The position numbers were made by a program, and so were the translations under genes. Below are positions 44,543 to 55,765 of a stretch of 64,000 bases of DNA, one piece after another (the first letter of the stretch is position 1; each line of letters begins with the position of its first letter). The stretch spans positions 144,728,638 to 144,792,637 of the forward strand of contig CM038045.1 of assembly GCA_021397845.1 (NCBI GenBank), given 5' to 3'. The notes beneath the pieces are model-generated. The model searched no databases and had not been told where the DNA came from. It saw only the letters and a program-made list of their open reading frames with translations. The stretch comes from Areca catechu (lineage: Eukaryota; Streptophyta; Magnoliopsida; Arecales; Arecaceae).

Positions 44543-46960
44543 TGTTGGGGATTACGGTGCACCGCAGCGGAAGTGTAATTTCAAAATGATGAAATTTGCA
44601 CCATAATCCCTTAGCCAAAATCTCCTTATTCAGGATTAAAACATATATTGAACATTTAAACATACATTGTTAGAATTAGAGTACCAACCTATAATCGCTA
44701 ATTCCAACAAAGTTGATGTTGAAGGGGCTGATTGAATTCACCAGGCATCCAAGTGTCTGCCCTCCGATGGTGATCCACACAGAGCAGTGATCAAGACAAC
44801 TCTATCTTCTTTTCAAAGGTTCCTTCTATTGAGTTTTTCTTCCTAGAACTCAATTGCTTGGACTATGGCTTGAATTCCTCCACACAAAAGCTTGCTTTCC
44901 TTTCCTTGACTCCTCCTCCTTCCACTAAGACCTTGGCCCTTTAGACACCCTTGTCTTGAAGAAAAAGACCTTGTCCTAAGAGGACATAGGCTTGTCTTAA
45001 GTTGGAGGAGAAATTAAGACAATGATGTCTTAATGTAAGAAAGAAAGGAACAAATCAGAACTTCTTTCTTTCCTTTACCGTCGGAGACTTTTACTTTTAT
45101 TCTTGTTCAGTAGCAAAGTTTTGACAGAGGTTTACTCTGTAAAGGAAACAATGCAAGAGCAAGAAAAAAATAAAAGAGTATTCAGGAGAGGAAGAAAGAA
45201 AAGATTACCTTGTTCTGATTTTTCCCGACCCTTTAAATAATTCTCAGATAGGCGCCTACACACCTCTCCGTAAAGACTTTCTCATGCCCTTCTCAATTTC
45301 TCACGCCCCACCCTCCCATCTCACGGCCTTCCAGATTAAATCCCACGGCTTTTCTTAAAGGAAAAACTGCGGTGTTTAAAAAGGAAAGGGGTCACGACTT
45401 TTCATCTCCGAAGAGATGTTATTTCGCACGCCCGGGAGGAAACAGCGACTTTTGTCTTTCTTAAAAGACTTCTAGCCGTTGGATTCCCATCCAAAGGGAG
45501 GTATTTGAGGTGCTAATGAGTAAGCAAGGAGGCCACCCCAAATAAAATCATCAGAGAAATTTTTGGGGCGCGCCAAGAGTCCATGCGCCATGGACTCTTC
45601 CTTAAGGCGTGCCAAGAGTCCATAAGCGCATGGACTCTTGGCATTTGGCATGGAAAAATAAAGGGGGCAGGTGGGGAGGCTAGCCAAGCTACATGGCTAG
45701 CCAATAGGGTTAGCCATATTCCTGTTTTCTCAATTAGGGTCTAATTAGGTCCAATTAGAACCCAATTTGAACCAATCCGGAACCCTAATTCGAATCCGAT
45801 CCGAATAGAAGCTAGGGTTTGCAATACCTGCTAGAGTGTTATCCTGCAAAGATGATTTAATTCCAAATTAAACTCTGGATCAATCCTCTTAAGTGTGTGA
45901 CCCATTGGGTTCCACATCTAGCCAGCAGTGGGTTCGAATACAAGTTGACCTAATTTGATTAGAACTGTTTCTAATCGATTTAGGTCAAACCGGGCTTACC
46001 CGATTCGATCAATTAGGACTCTTCCTAACATGTGATCTTTGAACTTGATCAACCCACAAGACAAGATTGACGTCTAGCAATGTGTCATGTCTACCCGGAA
46101 GATATGGAAATTCTGGTGAAATACCAAAATTACCCTTCAGTAGAGAGTTACCGTACAATTAAATCTTTCGATCAGCCTGCTCCCAAAATATAACTATGGA
46201 TATGGATATATGTCAAATCCAATATTATATTTATTTCTAGCTCAATCTTATAATGATGATTTGATTATCTTGATATTAGAAACCATCTCTAATATCTTCA
46301 CTTTGATCAAAGATTCCCTGAATCATCATGCGATTGTTGACTAGCTGGATGCAATCTCCTCTTACTAAGAATGATCAATTCCTTGTTGACCTACTCATTA
46401 CCTTCATATCCAATTCACCATTCCCAGTATCAATCCTGTGCATGGCTCAGTGTCATGATTAGGATTGAACCAAAGAATGGGTTCATGTACATAAGGTACT
46501 TATGGCAGTCTCAGGTCAAAAGATTACTTGTACCACTCCCACTATGAGAACCTTCTATTGACATGTAGCTAAGACTCCATTAGATGTTCTCAAGTTGGAT
46601 CATATCAGTGAACTCATTCTCCAATGAGCACCCACATCCCAGTATTAGTGTCATACACAAGTGACTGTGAGAGCAGTCACCCTTTCCAGTATACCCGGGA
46701 TGTGCTAGTCTTATCGGAAAACCCTGATCCCCTACTCAGGGTTCCTTTGACTAGGAATACTTTAGATTAAGGTTTTAAGATTTTAGGTCTCACTGGTATG
46801 ATCTCATCATAACCCTAAAATCATAGCCCTAATCTATGGGGTTCATCATATAATATAAACACAGCGTATGATGAAAAATAATGCCTTTATTTAGAAAATT
46901 GTCAATTACAATGGTTTGGGAGATACAATATAGATTGGCTTGTAGGGCATATCCCTTTCA
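44543..46960 (-). repeat. 3' LTR of the minus-strand C2 element
   Basis: It is 2418 bp, on the minus strand TGAAAGGGATATGCCC...CCCCAACA. It is homologous to the LTRs at 1, 8301 and 18384. TAAGACAAG/CTTGTCTTA motifs lie at 44950-45030. No ORF inside is credible. Confidence 0.9.
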
Positions 46961-46973
46961 ATCTCCCACTTGC
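46961..46973 (-). other. C2 polypurine tract
   Basis: The minus strand reads AGTGGGAGAT directly before the LTR start TGAAAGGG, the plus-strand primer position. Confidence 0.75.
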
Positions 46974-46974
46974 A

Positions 46975-49140
46975 CTAAAGCCAATCGCCTTTAAATCTTA
47001 ATCCCATACATTCGAGGTGGCCATCAAAATCTCGCTGTGGTAGAGCCTTAGTGAATGGGTCTACTACATTGTTCTTTGTATCAACTTTATCTATGTAGAC
47101 ATCTTGTCTCTCTACTATTTCTCGGACGAGATGGAAGCATCTCAGAATGTGCTTAGACTTATGATGAGCTCTTGGTTCCTTAGCTTGAGCAACAGCCCCA
47201 GTGTTGTCACAGTAAAGTGGCACTGGGTTTTCAATTTGAGGAACAACACCCAACTCTGTGATGAACTTCTTCATCCAGACTGCTTCCTTGGTGGCTTCAC
47301 TAACAGCTATGTATTCTGCCTCTGTGGTTGAATCAGCTACAGTCTGCTGCTTGGTACTCTTCCAACTCACTGCTCCACCATTTAAGGTAAAAACATATTC
47401 CGAAATGGATTTGCTATCATCAGGGTCTGATTGAAAACTAGAATCAGAATAAGCTTCTAGTTTAAGATCAGAACCACCATAAACCAGAAAAATATCCTTA
47501 GTCCTTCTTAGGTACTTAAGAATATTTTTAACTGCTTTCCAATGATCCTCTCCTGGATCAGCCTGAAACCTACTGACAATACCTAAAGCATATGCCACAT
47601 CAGGCCTGGTACATAACATGGCATACATTATGGACCCTATTGCCGAAGCATAGGGTATAGAATTCATTCTATTTCTTCCTTCAGGTGTCTTAGGAGACAT
47701 CCTTTTAGAAAGATGTATGCCTTGACTCATAGGAAGATAACCTCTTTTACTTCCTTCCATGCTGAATCTTTTCAGCACTAAGTCAATGTACCTAGATTGG
47801 GATAAACCTAGCATCCTTTTAGATCTATCTCTATAGATCTTAATACCTAGTATATAGGATGCTTCTCCCAAATCTTTCATGGAAAACTGGTTTGATAGCC
47901 AAACCTTGACTGATTGCAACATTGGGATATCATTCCCAATGAGGAGTATGTCATCTACATACAGAACCAAGAAGACTATGGCACTCCCACTAGTCTTCTT
48001 ATAAACACAGGGTTCATCCACATTTTTGATAAAACCAAACTTTTTAATAGTTTCATCAAAGCGGATGTTCCAACTCCTGGAAGCTTGCTTTAATCCATAA
48101 ATGGATTTCTTTAGCTTGCATACTTGATTAGGTTTATTCTTTGAAATAAAACCTTCTGGCTGTGATATGTAGACTTCTTCCACAAGGAAACCATTGAGGA
48201 ATGCAGTCTTTACATCCATCTGCCATATCTCATAATCGTGGTATGCTGCTATAGCAAGTAAAATCCGAATTGATTTCAGCATGGCAACAGGTGAAAATGT
48301 TTCATCATAATCAATTCCCTGTTTTTGTCTAAAACCTTTAGCCACTAATCTGGCTTTATAGGTTTCAACTTGGCCATCAGCCCCAATCTTTTTCTTATAG
48401 ACCCATTTACACCCAATAGGATTAACACCCTCTGGTGCATCAACCAAAGACCATACTTGGTTTACATACATAGAGTCTACTTCGGATTCCATGGCTTCTT
48501 GCCATTTATCTGAGTCAGTACTCAAGATAGCTTCCATATAGGTCAGAGGTTCATCATTTTGAATGACTTGAGCTTCATTATTTTCAATAATAAACCCATA
48601 CCTCTCAGGTGCCCGTGGCACTCTATCAGACCTACGAGGAGGAGTTTTGTGTTCTGGTTCTGTCCTAACTATATGTTCTAATGGTTGAGAATTGTTTATC
48701 TGCATTTCTTGTACTTCTCCAAGTTCAATAGTTCTACCATTGCCCTTTTCTAAAATGAACTCTTTTTCTAGAAAAGTGGCATGCCTGCTGACAAAAATCT
48801 TTTGTTCAGTAGGATGGTAGAATAGATATCCTCTACCTTCTTTAGGATATCCTACAAATAGACATTTATCCGCTCTAGGTTCCAACTTATGTCCAAAATT
48901 TCTTTTAACATAAGCTGGACATCCCCATACCTTGAAATATTTAAGATATGGTTTCTTTCCACTCCAAATTTTATATGGAGTATTAACAACGGATTTAGAA
49001 GGTACCTTGTTCAGAATGTAAACAGCAGTTTCTAGGGCATGACCCCAGAAGGAAATGGGTAAATTTGTGAAGCACATCATGGATCGTACCATATCTAATA
49101 AGGTATACCATTTAGCTGTGGTGTATAAGGAGGGGTCCAT
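46975..49140 (-). pseudogene. C2 pol: integrase C-terminus, RT, RNase H
   Basis: A 721-codon open frame. It starts in the integrase core just after the third catalytic region (TLLDMVRSMM), continues through VWGCPAYVKR and LFVGYPKEG, then RT: KWVYKKKIGADGQVE, KARLVAKGFRQKQGIDYDETF, MDVKTAFLNGFL, YGLKQASRSWN and LYVDDILLIGND with the YVDD catalytic pair intact. RNase H follows: LEAYSDSSFQSD, TEAEYIAVSEATKEAVWMKK and YCDNTGAVAQAKEP. It ends GLRFKGDWL 15 bp before the LTR. It is the best preserved pol domain in the window, but cut off from its protease/integrase by a frameshift at about 49095-49140. Confidence 0.9.
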
Positions 49141-50867
49141 TCAGAAAGGATTCCATTAACTTTAAGATAGTCTAAAAACTCCGTGGATAAGTATTCTCCT
49201 CCTCGATCAGAACGAAGAACTTTAATACTTTTCCCGGTTTGTTTTTCGACCATACTTTGATACTCCTTAAATTTATCAAAGGCTTCAGATTTGTGTTTCA
49301 TAAGATACACATATCCGAACCTAGATAAATCATCTGTAAAAGTGATAAAATATGAGTATCCTCCTCTGGCCTGAGTTGTCATTGGACCACATACATCAGT
49401 ATGTATAAGTCCTAATAACTCAGTTGACCTTTCCCCATGTCCAGTGAATGGAGTTTTTGTCATCTTACCCAAGAGACATGATTCACAAGTTCCTAATGAT
49501 TCATACTCATAAGAATCAAGGAATTTTTCCTTGTATAACTTGCTTATCCTAGACTCATTAACATGACCAAGTCTATGATGCCAAAGTAAAGTATCATTAA
49601 AGTCTTTTCTTTTCCTTTTAGTATTGACATGAAAAATACTATCATTGGAAGAAAGAGTTAAGAGCCCATTGCTAAAAATGCTAAAACAAATAATTTTATT
49701 AGATAACATTATCGAGCAACCAGTGCTCATTACATCCATTACATATCCTTGTTTTAATAACAAAGGAATAGATATAATGTTCCTAATAATCTTTGGCATA
49801 TAGTAATAATTTTCTAACTCCAAGATCTTCCCTGAAGGCAACTTCAGAATATATGTTCCTACAGCTTCTGCTTGGATGATATCACCACCAGCACCGTAGA
49901 GATTGAAGTCACCTTCCTTCAATACTTTAAGCTTGTGGAGGTCCTGCAAAGATTTGCATATATGGTAACCACAAGCGGTATCCAATACCCAAGTATTTGA
50001 TATAGACGAATTTAATGTCAATATAGTATGTATCTCATACATACCTTTTGGTGCGTCTGCCACACCAGGCTTCACAGTTGCAAGGTAAGCCTTGCAATTC
50101 CTTTTCCAATATCCCGCTTTGCCGTAAAAGAAACAGGTTGACTGTTTTGAGGCCTTCTTTCCTTTCTTGTTCTTATTGATGCCACCCTTAGGATTTAGCC
50201 TCCTACTAAAACCCTTTTTGCCCGATTTCTTCTTATTGGTCATATCAACAAGAAGAAGTGGAGCCTTTTCTTTCTTAACGTGGCTCTCTACTGTTTTTAA
50301 CATATTTAACAGCTCAGGCAAGGAAGTGTTCAGTTTGTTCATGTGATAATTCAAGACAAACTGAGAAAATGACTCCGGGAGTGATTGCAGGATTAAATCC
50401 TGATTCAGCTCCCCATCCATAAAAAACCCTAATTGACCCAATCTGGTGATTAAGTCAATTACCTTCAGGACATGATCCTGAACAGATGTACCCTCTGTCA
50501 TCCTAGCATGGAATAACTGCTTAGATATTTCATATCTAGCAGTTCTGCTTTATTCTCCATAAAGCTCCTTTAAATTGAGCATTATGGATTGAGTATCCAT
50601 GCTTTCATGCTGCCTCTGTAACTCATTGATCATAGAGGCCAGTATGATACACTTGACAGTGAGGGAGTCATTCTGCCATATTTTGTATGTGGCCATATCT
50701 TCCTGTGTGGCATCATCCCCTAGTGGATTAAGACTAGGGGTATCAAGAATATAAAAAAGTTTTTCTGAACTCAGTATAATCTTTAAGTTTCTCAACTAGT
50801 CCACATAGTTTGAACCAGTCAATTTGTTGGTATCTAAGATGCTTCTCAGTGATAATGAAGATGCCAT
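49095..50867 (-). pseudogene. C2 gag, protease and integrase N-terminal part
   Basis: It begins MASSLSLRSILDTNKL at 50867. Stops occur at about 50797 (a TAG where Trp is expected) and 50550 (TAA where the + strand copy has CAA). It is open from 50501. The zinc knuckle is CFFYGKAGYWKRNC, so one Cys and the His are Tyr. The protease motif is WVLDTACGYH (DTA for DTG). Integrase HHCC (LWHHRLGHVNES... CESCLLGK) and the first two acids (IHTDVCGPM, LRSDRGGEYLS) are present. The frame ends TPQLNGIPY. Compared with other Copia integrases about 20 bp are lost there, taking the third catalytic Glu. Confidence 0.85.
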
Positions 50868-52041
50868 TTATCTACATTTAATTAAGAACAATACATAAGC
50901 AAACAACCATGAAATGACTTACATAATTAAATTAGGTCTTCAATTTAATTATGTCTCCCACTATTTTATCAAAAATCATAGCCCTCACTATGATAATCGA
51001 GAAGAACCTTGATCGGTTTTCTTAGTGAGATCGAGATCCTTATAATTTATAAAAGATCTTGCAGATAACACAACAAATCTTTTATAAGGTCAAAGGTAGG
51101 AAACTCTTCCAATTATATCTCATATAATTCTCAAAAATAACTTGGCCTCTAGAACATTATAAGTCTTGCAGAAAACACAACAAACCATAATGTTCTAGTT
51201 AAGTCAAGACCCTTTCATTTCTATACAGTCAGTATTCAAATATAATGCCCTTGCAGATAACACAACAAGGCATTATACTGAATATACTGTAAGCATATTT
51301 TTGCACTAGACCAATATTATGTCAATTACCCTATTAGGTCTTGCAGATAACACAACAAACCTAATATGGTTCATAACACAGTAATGATCCAGCATGAAGG
51401 AAGGCCAACATATAGCATTTTTTTAACACTAAGCATATAAGTCAAGATTTAAATATAATCAAATCGGCCAGGCAAGTGGAAGAGATGTGGGAGTCCCCCC
51501 GTTGCTTTCCTAGACACCAATAAAAATTGGCCAGGTCAGTCAACGGAACCAATTAAAACCACGATTCTCTTTACCTTCCCAGAACCACCTTTCTAGACAC
51601 CGAATGATCAATTGTTCATCATGACTAGTGATGCTTATTAGTTAAATATACTATGACTTAATATAATTTTAAGAAGAGGGCTTTATAAAATTGCCAGCAC
51701 ATTCTTATAAAAACATATCATAATAATATCACTCTGATAAACATATATGTGCTAAGTGTGTCATCATACTAGGACAACCATTTACCACATAATGGATCCA
51801 CCATTATGCCAGGGCAACCTTATTTCAGTATGATGACTTCAAAACTAATCATATCTCTATAATAATTAGGGTTTGAGTGAAAAACCCTAACTAGTGGCAT
51901 ACATCAAAACATTAATTATCATATATGCATTCCTTAAATTATGCTAAGTGTATCAGCATTCAAGAGTTTAAAACCGTAATTGCGATACTACAACAAAAAC
52001 GCATATAAATAATTTTCATATGTTTTAACTGTAATAAGGAT
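50868..52041 (-). other. C2 leader (5' UTR), minus strand
   Basis: This is 1.17 kb of non-coding leader between primer site and gag ATG, holding the hairpins at 51047-51365. No ORF with known similarity is present. It is A/T-rich with many 'aatcatata' words. Confidence 0.7.
51047..51365 (-). promoter_or_regulatory. Four tandem leader hairpins of the minus-strand C2 copy
   Basis: Hairpins lie at 51333-51365 (ATTAGG/CCTAAT), 51241-51277 (TATAATGCC/GGCATTATA, 9 bp), 51149-51198 (CTAGAACATTAT/ATAATGTTCTAG, 12 bp) and 51047-51087 (TTATAAAAGAT/ATCTTTTATAA, 11 bp). The loop is CTTGCAGATAACACAACAA on the + strand in three of them (19 nt exactly in the second and fourth); the third differs at one base. 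Order and spacing match the + strand copy at 11564-11874, but the stem sequences are different and still paired. Confidence 0.85.
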
Positions 52042-52054
52042 GGCTCTGATACCA
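52042..52054 (-). other. C2 primer binding site (iMet)
   Basis: The minus strand reads TGGTATCAGAGCC one base after the LTR end, identical to the + strand element. Confidence 0.9.
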
Positions 52055-52055
52055 C

Positions 52056-52185
52056 TGTTGGGGATTTCGGTGCACCGCAGCGGAAGTGTAATTTCAAAAT
52101 GATGAAATTTGCACCATAATCCCTTAGCCAAAATCTCCTTATTCAGGATTAAAATATATATTGAACATTTAAACATACATTGTTA
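52056..52185 (-). repeat. C2 5' LTR, truncated to its last 130 bp
   Basis: It matches 44543-44672 with two substitutions, and similarity stops at ...CATTGTTA. What follows is a short patch and then C1 integrase/protease sequence. Confidence 0.85.
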
Positions 52186-52198
52186 TGTTTTAATCCAT
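52182..52198. other. Templated filler at the C2/C1 breakpoint
   Basis: GTTATGTTTTAATCCAT at this junction is an exact 17-nt copy of 52325-52341, about 140 bp away. It overlaps the C2 LTR by GTTA and resumes C1 through CCAT. This is the look of a deletion repaired with templated filler. Confidence 0.6.
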
Positions 52199-54261
52199 AT
52201 AAATATTACCATGCCTATGACCGATGAACTTAATGCCATTGTCATCTAGACTAGAAACAATGCACAAAGAAGATTCAAAAACAACTTTGAAATTTTTGTC
52301 ATAAAATTGACTAATACTAAGCAAGTTATGTTTTAATCCATCAACATATAAAACATTATCAATATAAGAGGTAGGGGTGATATGGATTTTACCAATACCG
52401 ATAATTTTGCCTTTTCCATTATCACCAAAAGTTACATTGCCACCATTTTGATATGTAAGTGATGAGAACTGCTCCACATCCCCTGTCATATACCTTGAGC
52501 AACCGCTATCAAGGTACCACATTCTTTTTTTGTTGGTTGCAAGGCATACCTGCAATAAAGATCAAGTGGAGACTTTAGGTATCCAAGCCATCTTGGGTCC
52601 TTTTTGGTTAGTGGCATTGGTTCCTTTTGGAACCCAAACTTTCTTAGTGTTCCTTAATTTTCTTTTATTGCACATATAAGATTTATGTCCTTAACACCAC
52701 AAGTATAGCATGTAATTGATGAAGATGCAGGCACAAAGAAATTTTTAAAGAGTTTCTGTTTCTTGCGAGTTCTGAATCCTAATCCAGCTTTGTCAAATAC
52801 TGCTCTTTGGTTATTTAACAGTAAATTTAACTTTTCAGAACTGTAAGTAAATTTTTCAATAAAAGGTTTTAGTTTATCGATTTCCTCCTTATATCTTTTA
52901 TTTTCCATTAAAATTTCTTTGTTTTGTCTTGACAATTTTTCATTTGAAAGTAAGTTACTTTTCTTTTCAAATATATTCTTTTCGTTTTCAAGAGCCATAA
53001 TCTTATCATTTAAATTTTTGTTTTGTATTAGAAGGTGTTCATTTTCACTTGTAAGGTTGTTGTTTGTTTTAGCTAGTTCCAGATTTTGCTTCTTTAAGTC
53101 TTTATGTTTTGACTTTAATTTTTGAAATTCTATTACTAGTTCATCAAAAATTTCATGAAGCTTATCAAAAGATATTTCATTTTCAGTTTCAGAGCATACC
53201 TCTTCTTGATCGACCATTAGACAGAAATTTGCTACTTCCTGTTGTTCTTCCTCAGAGCTGGAGTCTTCACTTTCACTCCAGGTTGCCATCATGGCCTTCT
53301 TTCTTAGCTTTCTTCTGCTTTTCTTTAGTAAGGGGCAGTCTACCTTGAAATGCCCTAGCTTCTTGCACTCAAAACATGTGGGCTGCTCCTCCTTCTTTTC
53401 CTTATCTTTTTCTTTACTCGGCTCACCTTTCAGAGGTTTCTTTTTATAATTGAATTTCTTTTTCCTCATAAACCTTCTAAATTTTCTTGCTAATATAGCT
53501 GTTTCATCTTCTTCGTCATCCTCTTCAGAGTCTTCGCTCGAGTCTTCTCTGGTAGTAGATTTGAATACTATTATCTTTTTCTTTTTATCCACCTCTCCGT
53601 TATTTTGTTTGAGGGATAGTTCATATGTCATCAGGGAACCCAACAGTTGTTCCAGCGGGAGAATGTTGACATCTTTTGCTTCTTCAATTGCAGTGACCTT
53701 TGCATCCCATGAAGCTGATAGAGACCTGAGAAGTTTATTCACAAGTTCACCGTTAGAAATTATTTTTCCTAAACTTCTCATGCCATTCACAATGTTTGTG
53801 AACCTAATATACATTTCACTGATAGACTCAATAGGTTCCATTTTAAACATTTCATATGTGTGAATTAGCATGTTAACCTTGGTGGTCTTCACTTGGTGTG
53901 TACCCTCATGGGTAACCTCAAGTGTATCCCAAATTTCCTTTGCGGAGAGACAGTTTGATATTCTATTAAACTCACTAGGATCAAGAGAGCAAAATAGAAG
54001 GTTCATTGCCTTAGCATTAAGCTCAATTTGCTTAATGTCATTCTCGTCCGAATCATCTTCCATTTTAGGGGTGAGAATGCCATTAATCATCATTGTAGTT
54101 TGATGAGGACCTTTTACTATTGTTCTCCACAAATTATAATCAAGAGCTTGTATAAATATGCGCATGCGTGTCTTCCAGTATGTGTAATTTGTGCCATTAA
54201 AAAGTGGGGGTCGGTTTGAAGCTTGACCTTCAACAATACCCATGCCTATTGGGGCTGCCAT
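52195..54261 (-). pseudogene. C1 gag and protease, first copy
   Basis: It starts MAAPIGMGIVEGQASNRPP at 54261 and is open for 535 codons. It has the same gag core, knuckle CFECKKLGHFKVDC and coiled coil as the second copy. One T is missing at about 52692 (CCTTAACACC against CCTTTAACACC), shifting the frame inside the second knuckle. The protease region 52555-52190 has the intact YLDSGCSRYMTGD motif. The frame ends at the breakpoint, so integrase, RT and RNase H are missing here. Confidence 0.85.
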
Positions 54262-54303
54262 GATCTTTTACTCAAGATCCTTGGACCTACAAGAGAGTAC
54301 CGG

Positions 54304-54316
54304 TGCTCTGATACCA
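54304..54316 (-). other. C1 primer binding site, first copy (iMet)
   Basis: The minus strand reads TGGTATCAGAGCA two bases after the LTR end. Confidence 0.85.
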
Positions 54317-54318
54317 TT

Positions 54319-55765
54319 TGTTGCCTAGAAATGGAGCCCAAGAGGGGGGGGTGAATTGGGTCTTTAAAAATTTAACATAATAAAGTGAAGGTCTAGTGGT
54401 GCTTGTGAGCAATAATAAATTAGATGCAAGATGATAGCAATTAATTAAAGAATACGAGAGGAAAAGAGCAATCACACACAAACACAAGGTTTATAGTGGT
54501 TCGGTGCAAACCTAGCACCTACATCCACTCCCCAAGCCACCCTTGGGAATTCCACTATAATCCACATCAGATTACAGTTAACTTGTTTTTCACAAGGCTC
54601 ACAAGTCAAAACCTAAGTTGGTTTTATCATCTAGGCTCACCAACAAACCTAAATACTTGTTTTGTCTTCGGGCTCACAAGTTAACCCTAGTTGGTTTTAA
54701 CACTTTGGCTCACCAACAAACCACAATAACCTTCTTTCAAGACACCCTTGAAATCAAGGTTAAAGCACAATAAAACAGATATAAAATTTAAAAGCTACAA
54801 CAAACTCTCTTCAAGAGTGGATTGGAATCTTTGAAGCCCAAAGGATGCTTTGACTTCACTCTTCTTCAAGTTGCCTCCTTTTGGAATGTAGTAAAGTTGA
54901 GCTAGTAGGCTTTTTCAGTGTAGTCAAGCTAGAAGAGGCTTTTGATTTGATGTTTGGAGAGAATATTGGCTTTTTGGCTTTTGAGTGGACTTGAATGCTC
55001 TTGAATAGACTTCTCTCTTCTTTTCTTTTCTTTTCTTCACTTCTCTTCACATCTCTTTATTTAAAATGAGGTTGGTGGAGATTAAATACACCAAAATCTT
55101 CTAAAAATGGTTTGTGACCGTTGGAGCATTGGAAATAGCCGTTTGAAGCTTGAAAACCAGTTTCTGCAAGCCAGAAAAACAGATCCGTTAGAGCTGTCAG
55201 GCTGCAAGTGTCGACACTTGGCTGTCAGGTGTCGACACTTGGCTGTCAGGTGTCGACACTTGATTTCTGGGAATCGACACTTGAACATTCAAGTGTCGAC
55301 ACTTGATGCACAGGTGTCGACACTTGACACAAAAATTCTTGAACCAACAAAGTTCTGTATTTTCAAAAATCTCAGGCCTTAAGTCGACACTTGGAACCTA
55401 AGTGTCGACACTTGGCGTGCCAAGGATTTTTGTCCGTGCCAAATGGTGAAGTGTCGACACTTGACTGTCCAGGTGTCGACACTTGAGACTGAAAACATCC
55501 AGATTCAAGTGTAAAAGCCTCGAAATCAAAAATAAAGTTCATGAATGCATAAACACATAATAGTTAAGTAATTATAAGCCCTTTTTCAATGAAGTGGATG
55601 CCCGGATATGTGAAAATTGCTCCGTGCCATTGCGTGCCATACACCATAAGTTTTTGGAATTTTGAGGTGCTTTCTTCCTGAAAACTTATAACTTGAAATC
55701 CTCATTAGAATACAATATGTACTCAAATTTTTGTTATTCATCAAAATCACTGGGTGGAGCCAACA
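54319..55765 (-). repeat. C1 5' LTR
   Basis: It is 1447 bp, TGTTGCCTAG...GAGCCAACA on the + strand, nearly identical to 40703-42149. The palindromic array at 55205-55490 has ten GACACTTG motifs, eight of them with a TGTCGACAC core or close to it. It abuts G1 RNase H sequence (AAGTCCCATACC) at 55766. Confidence 0.9.

Larger units (their letters stand above)
44543..52185 (-). mobile_element. Copia C2 element, minus strand, nested in C1
   Basis: It has a complete 3' LTR (44543-46960), polypurine tract (46961-46972), pol, gag, a long leader with four hairpins, an iMet primer site (52042-52054) and only the last 130 bp of the 5' LTR (52056-52185). The two LTR ends differ at two of about 130 bases, so it is young. 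Loss of most of the 5' LTR goes with the loss of C1 RT next to it. Confidence 0.85.
36076..55765 (-). mobile_element. Copia C1 (SIRE/Maximus-like) tandem structure with a nested C2
   Basis: The minus-strand order is LTR 55765-54319, gag/protease 54261-52195 (broken), [C2 element 52185-44543], env-like region and polypurine tracts 44542-42150, LTR 42149-40703, then a second gag-pol 40645-36076 that stops inside RNase H. Both LTRs are 1447 bp and nearly identical. The middle LTR has a polypurine tract on one side and a primer site on the other, so it serves as 3' LTR of one copy and 5' LTR of the next. No third LTR is present. The left end joins G1 pol in mid-gene, with loss of DNA on both sides. 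Confidence 0.75.
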
